DNA of 64,000 nt, from positions 496,001 to 560,000 of the forward strand of contig NZ_JAUSVA010000002.1 in assembly GCF_030813695.1 (NCBI RefSeq). Direction: 5' to 3'. Under the pieces are notes generated by a model that had not been told where the DNA came from, did no database searches, and worked only from the letters and a program-made list of their open reading frames with translations. Origin of the DNA: Kitasatospora herbaricolor (lineage in GTDB: Bacteria > Actinomycetota > Actinomycetes > Streptomycetales > Streptomycetaceae). Positions 24,510 to 34,002 of this stretch are shown in pieces. Both the position numbers and the translations under genes were made by a program. Numbering within the stretch: the first letter of the stretch is position 1; every line of letters begins with the position of its first letter.

Positions 24510-25300
24510 GCGCCGGGTCGGTGTCGCGGCGCGGTTGGAAGTCGTTCATCGGCGCGCAGCGGCACGGCCGGCCGCGGACGACTGCGCGCGGACGGGACGG
24601 GTACACCATGGGGATGCGGCTATGGGCTTCGTTCCTCGGCCTGGACCTGCCTCCCGCGCGCTCGTTCGCGGAAACGCGGCACGAACGACTGCAGCACGAA
24701 CGACTGCAGCACGAAAGGCTGCGGCACGAACCGCTTCGGCATGAACCGCAGGAGAGCGACCCGCCCAAGGTGTCGCCGTGGACGTACGAGTCGTCGGCCC
24801 TGCCGGAGCAGGGATGGTTCGCCCTTCCACCCCTGATGGAGGCGAGCGGCCTGGCCGCGGCCGGTGGGGACGCGGTGGCCGTGGAGGCGTCGGCTCCTGG
24901 CGGGCGCGCCGTGTTCCTGCTGCGCGCCGGCGGGGGCGACCTTCCGGAGTACACCCTGGAGGTGGTGCTGCGAGGCGCCGGCGCCGACCTGCCGGTGATG
25001 TCGGTGGTCAAGTACACCGGTGCGGGAGGCGGCGAGCAGGTACTGCTGGTCCCGACGGTGCGTGGACCACTCGGCTCCGCGGCCGGCCTGGTCCGGTTGC
25101 CGGGGTTCACCGCAGGCTCGGCCGCCGGCTGGACGGCCTGTGCTCCCGCACCGGTGACGAGCGGTGCCACCTGGGACACCGCGACCGTCGCGGCCTCGGT
25201 CCGAGCGGCCCTCAACGAGGCGACCCGTGCTGCCTGGCGGCAGGTGCGGGAGCTCGTCGGCGAGGATCTGCAGGCGGTCATCGACGGCGAGTTGCGGTGA
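24506..25300 (+). CDS. unknown protein with pentapeptide HERLQ-type repeats
   Basis: 264 aa, not recognised. After an Arg-rich N-terminus comes a run of five pentads of the type HERLQ (24679-24753 approximately), encoded by near-identical 15-nt units. The remaining 180 residues look like a compact alpha/beta domain (YTLEVVLRGAGADLPVMSVV; VLLVPTVRGPLG), ending in amphipathic helices. No signal peptide or membrane helix. The GTG start overlaps the upstream gene and the end overlaps the downstream one. An ATG at 24608 could be an alternative start. Function unknown; the fixed coupling to the Lon-like/WD40 gene suggests an adaptor or substrate. Confidence 0.7.
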   Translation: MSAGSVSRRGWKSFIGAQRHGRPRTTARGRDGYTMGMRLWASFLGLDLPPARSFAETRHERLQHERLQHERLRHEPLRHEPQESDPPKVSPWTYESSALPEQGWFALPPLMEASGLAAAGGDAVAVEASAPGGRAVFLLRAGGGDLPEYTLEVVLRGAGADLPVMSVVKYTGAGGGEQVLLVPTVRGPLGSAAGLVRLPGFTAGSAAGWTACAPAPVTSGATWDTATVAASVRAALNEATRAAWRQVRELVGEDLQAVIDGELR

Positions 25301-28300
25301 CGGCGGAGGACGAACGGCGGGGCGTGAGCGACCCCGGCGGCCCACCGCCGTCCGGTCCCCCGGAGCCGTGGCGGACGAAGCGGCCACGCGACGCCCGCCC
25401 CGTCCGACTGCCGGAGCGGGCAGCGCTCGAGAAGGTGCTCCGGGGTACGGGGAGTTCGCAGGCCGCCCTGCGCGAGCTGCTCGGCGAACGGCAGCTGTGG
25501 TGGAGGTGCTGCCGCGAGGCGGTCCAGGCCGATCCCTCCTGGCTGTTCGACGGGCGCGGTGGGAGGGTGCACGCCGGGCTCCGCGCGACGGTGGCCGACC
25601 ACGCAGCCGGCGCGCTGGCGATCGCCGACCACGCATGGCAGCTGGGCAGGTCCCTGGCGTCGGAGGATCCGCAGGACCATGAGGTGCTGGCGGGACTGGT
25701 CCGGGCGTGGCACGAGAGCGGGTTGGTGTCGGCGGACGCCGCCCCAGGGCCGGCGGCACCGTCCGGGCGCGGGCTCGAAGGCCTTTCACCGCAGGTGGCC
25801 GGCGCGCTGAGGTCCGTGGCCCGGCGGATCCCGAACCACCATGGTGTCGGGGTCCGGGGCAGTGGCCCGGCCGCCGGTGTGCTGGTGATCGCCGCGCTGC
25901 TGATGGCGGGGGCGGAGCCGCGCCCGCGGCCTGCCGTCAGGGTTCCGGTGGTGTTCGGGCGCTCCGCGGGGCTGTCCGGGCCCGCTCCGGCGGAGGAGGG
26001 TGTCACCGGCGTCCTGGAGTTGCGCGAATTCCCCGCGGGCCCGGCCGGGTTGTATCCGGACCCCCGGACGATGGCAGGGGTGCGCAGCCCCAACAGCCAG
26101 TTCGCCACTGCTCTCGGCCACGCGTGGGGCACCGCCGGCCGCCGGGGCGCCGGGCGGTGCGTGCTGTGGCGCCTGGTCCTCTCCGACGATCCCGTGCCTC
26201 CGGCGCGAATTGAGGGTCCGTCCCTCGGCGCGGCCTTCGCACTCGGCCTTCGCGAAGTCCTTCGGTACCCGGCATCCCGTCGGCCCGGCCTGGCTTCGGT
26301 CCGCGGTGTGTTCCGGGGCTTGCGCCCGCGGACGGCCGTGACCGGCGCGCTCGACGGAGGCGAGCGCCTCCTCAGGGTCGCCGACCTGGACGCCAAGTTG
26401 CTGGCCGCCCGCCGCAAGGGGTGGCGTCTGGTCGCGCCGGAGGCGAACCGGCTGGACGTCGCCGCGGCTCCCGAACCCGGCGACGTGAGGTTCGCGGCGG
26501 ACCTCGGACAAGCGGACCGGTATGCCCGACGGTTCCGCCTCGGTCGGCTGGCCGTGGCCGCGCTCGTCCTCGTCGCGTCCAGCGCCGGGGGTGTCGCCCT
26601 CCAACAGCGGGACGCGGCGCGTTCCGAGCAGCGCGCGGCCCTGGTCGGCAGGCTCACGGCCGAGGCGAACCAGCTCCGGGGCACGGACCCCTCGCTGGCG
26701 GCCCAGCTCGACCTGGCCGCGTTCCGGATGCTGCCGGGTACCGGCCCCTACGCGAATCTCGTGGCGGACGGCAATGCGATCCTCTCCACCGCCACGGACG
26801 CCCACCGGCTGCTGGTGGACTCGGTGGCGTACCGCCCGCAGGGCGACGTCCTCGCCAGCGCGGGGGAGGAAGGCACGATCAAGCTGTGGAGCCTGGCCGA
26901 CCGCGCCCGACCGTCCCTCCTCGGTGAACCCCTGACCGGCTCGGGCCTCGGGTTCAACGTGACGTTCGGCCCGGACGGACGCCTACTGGCCGCCGGCGGC
27001 TACCACCAGAAGGTCCGGCTGTGGAACCTCGCGGAGCCCGCACACCCCCAGGACCTGGGCCAGCCGATCGACGCTGACGGAGCACCGGCCTTCAGTCCGG
27101 ACGGACGGACCCTGGCCACCGACGACGGCGGTGACCACACCACCGTCAGGCTGTGGAACATCGGCGACGGGGCGCATCCCACCGCCCAGCCCCAGGTGCT
27201 GACCGGAAAGACCGGCTACGCGGTGTCGCTGGCGTTCGGCCCGGACGGGCGCACGCTGGCTGCCGCCGGCAACGACAACACGGTCCGGCTGTGGAACCTC
27301 GCGCGCCCCTCGCAGGCCCCGGCCCTGCTGGATCCGCAGGGTGCCGCCGCTTCCGTCCACAGCCTGGCGTTCAGCCCGGACGGGCGCACACTGGCCACGG
27401 CCGACGACGGGAGGGTCTGGTTGTGGAACCTCACCGACCCGGACCACCCCGCCCTGCTCCCCCACTTCCTGAACAGCGGCGCGGGCTCCGCGGTGAAGCC
27501 GGCGTTCGGCCCGGACGGCCGGACCCTTGCCGTCGGCGGCGACAACGGCATCAGGCTGTGGGACCTCAGCGACCCGTCCGCCCCTGCGGCGTCGCCGCAG
27601 GTCCTCACCGCCGCCGGCGGCGTACGTTCCCTGGCGTTCGGCCCGGACGGCCGCACGCTCGCCGCGGGCAGTGCCGACGGCCGGATCACCGTGTACAGCC
27701 TGCCCGGCCGGAGTCTGCCTGTCCCGGCCGGCCAGGTCACCGGTCTCGCGTTCAGTCCGGACGGACGCCTCCTCGCCACCGGCGGCGAGGACGGCACACT
27801 CAGGCTGTGGAGCTTCACCGACTCGGCCGGCCCCGGAGCTCTGGGCCAGGCCCGGACCGGTGCAAGACCCGTGTACGACCTGGCGTTCGGCCCGGACGGC
27901 CGCACGCTGGCGACCGGTGATCTCGACGGCATCCTCAGGTTGTGGGACGTCGCCGATCCGGCAAACCCCCGAGCGACCGGTCCGCCTCTGCCGGTCGCGA
28001 CGGGCGCGGGGCCCTTGGCGCTGAGCCCGGACGGCCGGACCCTGGCCGCCGGCAGCGGATCCCACGTCATCCGGGTATGGAGTCTTGCCGACCCGGCGCA
28101 CCCCGAGCAGCACGGCGCGGCCCTGACGGACGTCAACCTCGTCGACCGGTTCGCGGTCGGTTCCGACGGGCACACCGTCGTCACCAACAACGGCGGCGGA
28201 ACGGTCAAACTGTGGGACACGGCGGACCCGGCCCACCCGAGGGAGATCGGCACGCTCGGACCTGGCGGCAGATCGCCGGAACCGCTGGCGTTCAGCCCGG

Positions 28301-28722
28301 ACGGACGCTTCGTGGCCAGCGCGAGGAACACCGCGACGGCGGTGTGGAGCGTGGCCGACCCGGTCCGTCCGGTGGCGCTGGGCTCCACGAGCGCGCGCAG
28401 CGACGTCGCGTCGCTGGCCTTCGGACCCGGCGGCCAAGTCCTGGCCTCCGGCGGCGAGGACGGCACGATCCGGTTCATCGACCCGGTCAAACCCGCCTCA
28501 CCGAACCAGCCCTTGGCGGCCCATGCCGGATCCGTCTTCGCTCTCGCCTTCAGCCCGGACGGTCACACCCTGGCCAGCAGCGCGACCGACCGGGCCGTAC
28601 GACTGTGGAACACGGACCCGGACGCGGCCGCGCGGTGGATCTGCGCCACCACCAGGAGCGTCACGGCGGACCAGTGGAAGCAGCATGTCCCCGGGGCTCC
28701 CTATCAGCCGCCCTGCCCTTGA
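25297..28722 (+). CDS. Lon(S16)-like protease domain - membrane helix - WD40 protein
   Basis: 1141 aa. N-terminal 150 residues are helical and unrecognised. Residues about 190-390 resemble the Lon proteolytic domain: IEGPSLGAAFALGL places Ser309 where Lon has its catalytic Ser, and VADLDAKLLAARRKGW places Lys367 where Lon has its Lys (compare GGLKEKLLAAHRAG). No AAA ATPase module is present. One membrane helix follows (LGRLAVAALVLVASSAGGVA, about 415-436), then 14 WD40 repeats of the type LAFSPDGRTLATGG...RLWNL up to the C-terminus, enough for two seven-bladed propellers. GTG at 25297 overlaps the upstream stop. Such architectures are known among STAND-like conflict and signalling proteins; the Lon assignment is my own motif match. 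Confidence 0.8.
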   Translation: MTAEDERRGVSDPGGPPPSGPPEPWRTKRPRDARPVRLPERAALEKVLRGTGSSQAALRELLGERQLWWRCCREAVQADPSWLFDGRGGRVHAGLRATVADHAAGALAIADHAWQLGRSLASEDPQDHEVLAGLVRAWHESGLVSADAAPGPAAPSGRGLEGLSPQVAGALRSVARRIPNHHGVGVRGSGPAAGVLVIAALLMAGAEPRPRPAVRVPVVFGRSAGLSGPAPAEEGVTGVLELREFPAGPAGLYPDPRTMAGVRSPNSQFATALGHAWGTAGRRGAGRCVLWRLVLSDDPVPPARIEGPSLGAAFALGLREVLRYPASRRPGLASVRGVFRGLRPRTAVTGALDGGERLLRVADLDAKLLAARRKGWRLVAPEANRLDVAAAPEPGDVRFAADLGQADRYARRFRLGRLAVAALVLVASSAGGVALQQRDAARSEQRAALVGRLTAEANQLRGTDPSLAAQLDLAAFRMLPGTGPYANLVADGNAILSTATDAHRLLVDSVAYRPQGDVLASAGEEGTIKLWSLADRARPSLLGEPLTGSGLGFNVTFGPDGRLLAAGGYHQKVRLWNLAEPAHPQDLGQPIDADGAPAFSPDGRTLATDDGGDHTTVRLWNIGDGAHPTAQPQVLTGKTGYAVSLAFGPDGRTLAAAGNDNTVRLWNLARPSQAPALLDPQGAAASVHSLAFSPDGRTLATADDGRVWLWNLTDPDHPALLPHFLNSGAGSAVKPAFGPDGRTLAVGGDNGIRLWDLSDPSAPAASPQVLTAAGGVRSLAFGPDGRTLAAGSADGRITVYSLPGRSLPVPAGQVTGLAFSPDGRLLATGGEDGTLRLWSFTDSAGPGALGQARTGARPVYDLAFGPDGRTLATGDLDGILRLWDVADPANPRATGPPLPVATGAGPLALSPDGRTLAAGSGSHVIRVWSLADPAHPEQHGAALTDVNLVDRFAVGSDGHTVVTNNGGGTVKLWDTADPAHPREIGTLGPGGRSPEPLAFSPDGRFVASARNTATAVWSVADPVRPVALGSTSARSDVASLAFGPGGQVLASGGEDGTIRFIDPVKPASPNQPLAAHAGSVFALAFSPDGHTLASSATDRAVRLWNTDPDAAARWICATTRSVTADQWKQHVPGAPYQPPCP

Positions 28723-28861
28723 CCGACCGGCAGGAGCGGCGGTCGCGGGTCGTCGCGACCGCCGGAAGCGGAACAGATTGTGCCGTTCCCTGTGGCATTC
28801 GGGGGTTCTGGTCGTAGATTTGCAGTCAGGAACCGTGGTTGACGATGCGACAGGAGTGCTT

Positions 28862-30016
28862 GTGGCAGGCGAAGCAACGTTCGGTACGGACAGCGGCGTG
28901 GGATCGACGATCGCTCTGCTGGAGGCGCAGTTGCCCGCAGCGCGGGAGCGGCGCGGCCGGCTGGAGGGGGAACTCGCGGCCGCCGTCGCCCGGGAGAACG
29001 CCATCATCAACGTGCTGGAGGGCCTGCGGGCCCTGTCCGGTACGCACCTCGACGGCCGGGCCGACCCGCAGGAAGCCGTCGAGGCCCCGGCCACCGACCC
29101 GACGCCGAGCCCGAGCCCGGCCGAGGCCGCGGAGCCGGTGACTTCGGCGGCCCGCGGGCAGGCCACCGCCGCGGACGGCGCGGCGGAGGGCAAGGCGGAG
29201 GGCAAGGCGGACGCCGCACCGGCTTCCTCCGAGCCCGCGGCGACGCCCGTGGCGGAACCCGCAGCGAAACCGGCTGCGAAACCGGCGGCAAAGCCCGCCG
29301 CGAAGCGCGCGCGGAAGACCGCCGTCAGGGGCACGAGCACACGCGCGACCACCGCCGCGACGAAGCGCACGGCTGCGAAGAAGGCCGACGCGGGAAGGAG
29401 GACGACCGCCGGGAAGGCAGCGGTGGTGACGAGCACCGCTCCCGAACCCGAGCAGGGCACAGCCCCCGCAGCGGTCGCCGTCGCGAAGAAGGCCACCCGC
29501 AAGAACGCACCGAAGGCGGCACCCGAAGCGGACCCGAAGGACACCGGGCCGAGGACGGTGAAGAAGGCTGCCTCGGTCAGGACGGCGGCACCCAAGAAGG
29601 CCGCGCTCAAGAAGGCCGCGCCCAAGAAGGCACCCACCGCCAAGCCGGCGCCGGCGAAGGTGGTGTCCGCGAAGGCGGTGCCCGCGACCGGCAAGGCAGC
29701 GGCCACCGTCGACGCCCCGGCCGCTGCTGCCCCCGCTCCCGGCCCCGCTCCCGTCAACACCGCTCCCGACGAAGCGGCTTCGGCCCCGGGCCGGCGGCGG
29801 CTGACCGACGCGGAGGGCGTCCTGGCGGTACTGGCCCGGGCGCAGAACCCGCTGCGCGCCCGCGAGGTGGCCGGCCTGCTGGGCCTGGACGGTGCCGACA
29901 CGACCGTCAACGCGATCCGCACCCGCCTGGAGCGCCTCGCCAAGTCCGGTCATGCGCAGCGCTCCGGGCGCGGTCTCTACACGGTGGCGGCCGACCGGCC
30001 CGGAACGGCGGGCTGA
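28862..30016 (+). CDS. histone H1-like protein with coiled coil and C-terminal winged helix
   Basis: 384 aa. Residues 10-60 form a coiled coil (IALLEAQLPAARERRGRLEG), residues 75-300 are a disordered Ala/Lys/Pro region with repeats such as AAKPAAKPAAK and KKAALKKAAPKK resembling eukaryotic histone H1 tails, and the last 70 residues form a winged helix (AEGVLAVLARAQNPLRAREV, TRLERLAKSGHAQRSGRGLY). It probably binds DNA as a nucleoid or regulatory protein, the tail non-specifically and the winged helix perhaps specifically. GTG at 28862 follows AGGAG by 5 nt. Convergent with the STAND regulator. Codon use matches neighbours. Confidence 0.8.
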   Translation: MAGEATFGTDSGVGSTIALLEAQLPAARERRGRLEGELAAAVARENAIINVLEGLRALSGTHLDGRADPQEAVEAPATDPTPSPSPAEAAEPVTSAARGQATAADGAAEGKAEGKADAAPASSEPAATPVAEPAAKPAAKPAAKPAAKRARKTAVRGTSTRATTAATKRTAAKKADAGRRTTAGKAAVVTSTAPEPEQGTAPAAVAVAKKATRKNAPKAAPEADPKDTGPRTVKKAASVRTAAPKKAALKKAAPKKAPTAKPAPAKVVSAKAVPATGKAAATVDAPAAAAPAPGPAPVNTAPDEAASAPGRRRLTDAEGVLAVLARAQNPLRAREVAGLLGLDGADTTVNAIRTRLERLAKSGHAQRSGRGLYTVAADRPGTAG

Positions 30017-30123
30017 GCCCGGCGCCGCGCGGCGAGGCCCGGCGGGGACCGGCGGCGGTACGCTCCGGCCCTGCCGGTCGGTACCGGCGCCGGTCGGCAG
30101 CAGGCCGACCGGCGCGGTGTCGC

Positions 30124-32358
30124 TCAGAGCAGGGCGTCCGCCTTGGCCCGCATGTCCGCGGCCCGTGCGACACGGAGCTGGGTGAACAGCTCGGCGGCCC
30201 GGTTCCAGTTCTCGCGGGCCTCCTCCGTCGCGCCGAGCTCCACCAGGGCGGAGGCGAGGTTGTCCAGCGCCTCCGCCTGGTTGTAGCGGTCGTGCGTCTC
30301 CTCGAAGACCTCCAGCGCCCTGCGATGCCCCGAGACGGCGGCGTCAAGGTTGCCGAGGTCCTGGTGGGCGTAGGCGATGGTGCCCCAGGCCCCGGCCTCG
30401 TAGCGCCGGTCGCCGGCCTCCCGCAGGATGGGTATCGCCTCCTCGCACCTGGCGACGGCTTCCTGGTGATCGCCCAGCTGCACCAGCCGCCAGGCCGCGT
30501 CCGTGAGGGCCCGTCCGACCTCTTCGCGCTGGCCGAGGCCACGGGCGACCGCCAGGGCGTCGAGGGCGTGCCGCAGTCCCTCGGCGGGTCGTTCCAGGTA
30601 GAGGTACACCCAGCTGACATCGCGTTCGGCACGCGCCCGGCGCTCCACGGGCAGGCGATCCAGGTGCCGCAGGACGAGGTCGAGCGGGCTGTCGACGTCC
30701 TGGAGCCGGCCTGTCTCGATGAGGGCCCGGACCAGATTGTGGCCCGCCCTGTTGATGGTGACCGGGTCGTCGATCTCCAGCGCGGCTTCGAGCGCGCCGC
30801 CCGACGCGCCGATCTCCTCGCCCCAGCGGCCCTCCACCTCGTTGTAGGCCGCCCATTCGAGCGTCAGGTCAAGGCGGTGGCGCAGCAGGGCGGGGTCCGC
30901 GGCCGAGCGTCGGACGGCGAGGAAGGCCGGATCCTCCTGGGCGTACCAGTCGAGGGCGTCCTCGCGGCTGTCGATGACGACCTGGACGACTCCCGGTTCC
31001 GGGGCGCTGATCGGCAGGGCCAGGGACCGGGACAGGAACCGGTTGGCCGCGTGGGCGTTCTGCCGCAGGTAGTCGAGGAGCCTGGCCCGGGCGGCGAGGT
31101 GGTCGTCGCCTTCCTGGTGGACCAGTTCGGTTCCGTAGGACCGCAGGAGGTCGTGCAGGACGTAGCGGCCGACGGCGTCGCGGGAGAGCAGGCTGGCCGA
31201 GGTGAGTTCGCGCAGGCGCCGTCGGGCCGCCGGCAGCTCCACGCCCGCGAGGGAGGCGGCGGCCTCGGCGGACACCGCCGGTCCCGGGTGGAGCGCCAGG
31301 CAGCGGAAGAAGTGCGCCGTCTCCCGGGTCAGCGCGTGGTACGAGTGGGCGAGCACGGCACGGACGTCGGCCCGCCGGTCGTCCCCGGACAGGGCGTCGA
31401 GACGCGGTTCGGTCCGGCGCAGTTCACGGACGGCCGTGCTGAGGGCCATCATCGGGGCCGCGCTGAGCTGGGCGGCCACCACGGCGACCGCCAGCGGCAG
31501 GTGGCCGCACAGGCCGACCAGTTCGGCCGCCGCCGCGGGCTCGGCCCGGCAGCGCTGCTCGCCGATCCGCGCGGACAGCGCCGCCACGGCTTCGGCCTCC
31601 GTCCACACGTCCAGAGAGACGAGGGCGGCGCCGTCGGTGGCGGCGAGTCCGGCGAGCTGGTTGCGCGAGGTGATGATGGTCAGGCACCCCGGGGAGGCGG
31701 GAAGGAGGGGCCGGACCTGCTCGGCGGTCCGGGCGTTGTCCAGCAGTACGATCATCCGCCGGTCACGCGTCCGCTTCCGGAACATCGCGGTGCGCTCGTC
31801 GGTGCCGGCCGGCATCTCGTTGCTGGCGACGCCGAGCGCGCGGAGGAATCCCCCGAGGGCCTCGCCGGGGTCGAGGGGGCTGCGGGCGTCCTCGAAGCCC
31901 CTCAGGTTCACGTACATCTGACCGTCCGGGAAGCGGTCGGCCACCAGGTGCGCCCAGTGCACCGCCAGGGCGGTCTTTCCCACGCCGGCCATGCCGCCGA
32001 TCGCCGAGATGACGACGTGTCCGGTCGGCCCGGAGGCCTCCTCCGCCTGTCCGAGGACGCCGGCCAGCTCAGATGCGCGGCCGCGAAAGACCGCGAGGTC
32101 GGGCGGCAGTTGCCGGGGCACCTGACGGGTGCGCCGGATCGAGGCCTGGACGAGGAGGCGCCGGGCGGGCCCCTCCAGCTCCAGGGCGTCCAGGAGTTCG
32201 TTGAGCGTGGCGGGGCGGGGCAGGCTCTTGCCACGCTCCATGTCGCTGATGGCCCGCACGCTCACCCCGGATGCCTGTGCGAGCGCCTCCAGGGTGAACT
32301 CACCGCGCCGGCGCGCCTCGCGCAGCAACTGACCGAATGTTCCTTCGTCCGTCCCCAT
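30124..32358 (-). CDS. XRE-NB-ARC-TPR STAND transcriptional regulator
   Basis: 744 aa. XRE helix-turn-helix at residues 7-62 (TLEALAQASGVSVRAISDME). NB-ARC ATPase at about 95-350 with P-loop GGMAGVGKTALAV, Walker B region MIVLLDN, sensor-like TIITSRN and GLPL-like GHLPLAVAV. A winged/helical middle section and C-terminal TPR repeats (EVGRALTDAAWRLVQLGDHQ onward) follow. Such proteins act as ligand-gated switches for secondary metabolism or stress genes. It has no AfsR-type BTAD domain. Start chosen at 32358. It converges with the histone-like gene and stands alone. Confidence 0.9.
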   Translation of the reverse strand: MGTDEGTFGQLLREARRRGEFTLEALAQASGVSVRAISDMERGKSLPRPATLNELLDALELEGPARRLLVQASIRRTRQVPRQLPPDLAVFRGRASELAGVLGQAEEASGPTGHVVISAIGGMAGVGKTALAVHWAHLVADRFPDGQMYVNLRGFEDARSPLDPGEALGGFLRALGVASNEMPAGTDERTAMFRKRTRDRRMIVLLDNARTAEQVRPLLPASPGCLTIITSRNQLAGLAATDGAALVSLDVWTEAEAVAALSARIGEQRCRAEPAAAAELVGLCGHLPLAVAVVAAQLSAAPMMALSTAVRELRRTEPRLDALSGDDRRADVRAVLAHSYHALTRETAHFFRCLALHPGPAVSAEAAASLAGVELPAARRRLRELTSASLLSRDAVGRYVLHDLLRSYGTELVHQEGDDHLAARARLLDYLRQNAHAANRFLSRSLALPISAPEPGVVQVVIDSREDALDWYAQEDPAFLAVRRSAADPALLRHRLDLTLEWAAYNEVEGRWGEEIGASGGALEAALEIDDPVTINRAGHNLVRALIETGRLQDVDSPLDLVLRHLDRLPVERRARAERDVSWVYLYLERPAEGLRHALDALAVARGLGQREEVGRALTDAAWRLVQLGDHQEAVARCEEAIPILREAGDRRYEAGAWGTIAYAHQDLGNLDAAVSGHRRALEVFEETHDRYNQAEALDNLASALVELGATEEARENWNRAAELFTQLRVARAADMRAKADALL

Positions 32359-32721
32359 CCGCAGGAAGGTAGAACAAGCCGACGCCCGCCACGGTCACTG
32401 TCCGTACTCCGGACGCTCCGGTCTCACGGGGGCTCCCGGTGGCACCACCGTGAAGGGTCCGCCCGTTCGTCCGGGCGTCGGCGCGAGCGGTCCCGCCGAC
32501 GGAACCCGTCCGAGCGGTTACCTGTCGGCGGTTCGCCTGCGCGCAGCGCCGACCGGCCCGGGCCGCCCCGGCGTACGGGCCCGCGAGGGCCGCGGGCCCG
32601 GGCCTGCTGTCCGCCCGCGGCCAAGGCCGGGCCTCTGCCTCCCCGGTGCCACCGGCCGGCGCCGCACCGGCCGGCCGACGGTGCGCCCGACCCGGAGCAG
32701 GGAACGACGCCGGCCGTACGC
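32359..32721. other. non-coding stretch
   Basis: 363 bp upstream of the STAND gene and downstream of the CGNR gene. Very GC-rich; no gene or clear hairpin recognised. Confidence 0.45.
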
Positions 32722-33273
32722 TCAGGCGCCCGCCTCACCGCTGTGGCGGGCTCGGTAGGTGGCGGCCTTGACCCGGTTGCCGCAGGTCTTCATGGCGCAC
32801 CATTCACGCCGGTGGCCGCGTGAGCGGTCGAGGTACACCTGGGTGCACTCGGGCCGGGAACACTCGCGGAGCAGGGCCGCCTCGTCGCCCCCGAGGATCT
32901 CGACGGTCTCGCGAGCGAGTGCCGCGAGCCCCTGGGCCGCGCCCCCCGTCCTGGTGGCACCGTCGGCGTGCAGGCGCAGCGTCACGGGCAGTCCCGCGGC
33001 GTGCTTGTTCACCTCGGCGACCGCCCGGGGCGGCAGCGGTTCGCCGTGGAGCCGGGCACCGACGAGCGAGTACACCGACTCGCGCAGGTCCAGGGCGATG
33101 GCGAGGTCGGTCTCGTCGGCGCCGGGCGCGGCGTCGAACATCCCGGACTCGACGAACCAGGCGTCGAGCTGTTCGGGGGTGGCCAGCTTCTCCCTCGGTG
33201 CCTCGTTGCGCCGCGCGCGGAGGGTCCCGACGAAGTCGAGGGGCAGGGTCCCGCAGGGAAAGGCATGCATCAC
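32722..33273 (-). CDS. ABATE/CGNR zinc-finger regulator
   Basis: 183 aa. An N-terminal ABATE-like (stress-induced regulator) region starts PLDFVGTLRARR. The C-terminal CGNR zinc finger has ligands in CSRPEC and WCAMKTCGNRVKAATYR, giving a four-cysteine site used for DNA binding. GTG (33273) and ATG (33270) starts are adjacent, and CAGAAT lies a few bases upstream with no Shine-Dalgarno, so the mRNA may be leaderless. Same strand as the DoxX gene, whose stop lies 79 bp upstream. Confidence 0.87.
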   Translation of the reverse strand: MMHAFPCGTLPLDFVGTLRARRNEAPREKLATPEQLDAWFVESGMFDAAPGADETDLAIALDLRESVYSLVGARLHGEPLPPRAVAEVNKHAAGLPVTLRLHADGATRTGGAAQGLAALARETVEILGGDEAALLRECSRPECTQVYLDRSRGHRREWCAMKTCGNRVKAATYRARHSGEAGA

Positions 33274-33351
33274 ATCACTATTCTGACCGGTTGCCGCCCC
33301 GACGGGAAATCCGCACCTCGGGCCGGCACGGCCAGTGCCTCGGTGCCCCGT

Positions 33352-33714
33352 TCACAGCTGGCCGGCGGCCAGCCAGACGGTCACGGCAGCGGTCGCGACG
33401 AGCCCGATGTTGAGGCCGACCTGACGGTCCTCGCCGGTCAGGTGGACGGCCGTCGCGCCGATCTGCAGGAGCACGAACCCGACGGCCGCGGCCAGGGCCG
33501 ACCAGGGCGCGATGCCGGTCGCGGGCGGCAGGACAAGCCCGACGGCGCCCAGGACTTCGACCGTTCCCAGGGCCCTGACGGCGGGCAGCGGCACGCGGTC
33601 GACCCAGGCCATCATCGGGCGCAGCTGGTCGGGGCCGCGGACCACCTTGATCGCGCCCGCGTAGAGGTAGAACGCGGCGAGCAGGCCGGCCACGGTCCAG
33701 TAGGCGATGGTCAT
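33352..33714 (-). CDS. DoxX family membrane protein
   Basis: 120 aa with four membrane helices: VAGLLAAFYLYAGAIKVV, VRALGTVEVLGAVGLVLPPA, ALAAAVGFVLLQIGATAVHL and GLVATAAVTVWLA. Fits the DoxX/DoxD-like family, small inner-membrane proteins often linked to redox or thiol metabolism. ATG at 33714 follows GGAAAGGGAAG. It is divergent from the LysR gene, a likely regulator, and precedes the CGNR gene. Confidence 0.85.
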   Translation of the reverse strand: MTIAYWTVAGLLAAFYLYAGAIKVVRGPDQLRPMMAWVDRVPLPAVRALGTVEVLGAVGLVLPPATGIAPWSALAAAVGFVLLQIGATAVHLTGEDRQVGLNIGLVATAAVTVWLAAGQL

Positions 33715-33976
33715 GTCTTCCCTTTCCTGGTCACCGTCGGTGGGTGACCCGCCGGCACCGGGGGCCCCGGAATCCGGCACGTGTGTCTGGGTGAGCGGCC
33801 GGCGGGACGGGTCCCGCCGGCGTGCGGGTGGGTGACGCCGGCTCACCGGCGGCGGTCGGATGCGCCGGCGGGCCCGCCAGCGGGACGGTCCACGGTTCAC
33901 CGGGCGTCGCGTCGTCGGTCATGTCCCGAGTGCACCGCCGGGGGCCCGCCCGTGTCCAAGACCTGTTCCACCATGC

Positions 33977-33995
33977 CGATACCCCTCGGGTATCG
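33977..33995. promoter_or_regulatory. LysR operator candidate
   Basis: Perfect 8-bp arms CGATACCC/GGGTATCG around CTC, ending 7 bp before the LysR start. It contains the T-N11-A pattern typical of LysR sites. Probably an autoregulatory and DoxX-control site. Confidence 0.6.
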
Positions 33996-34002
33996 TGGCA
34001 GC

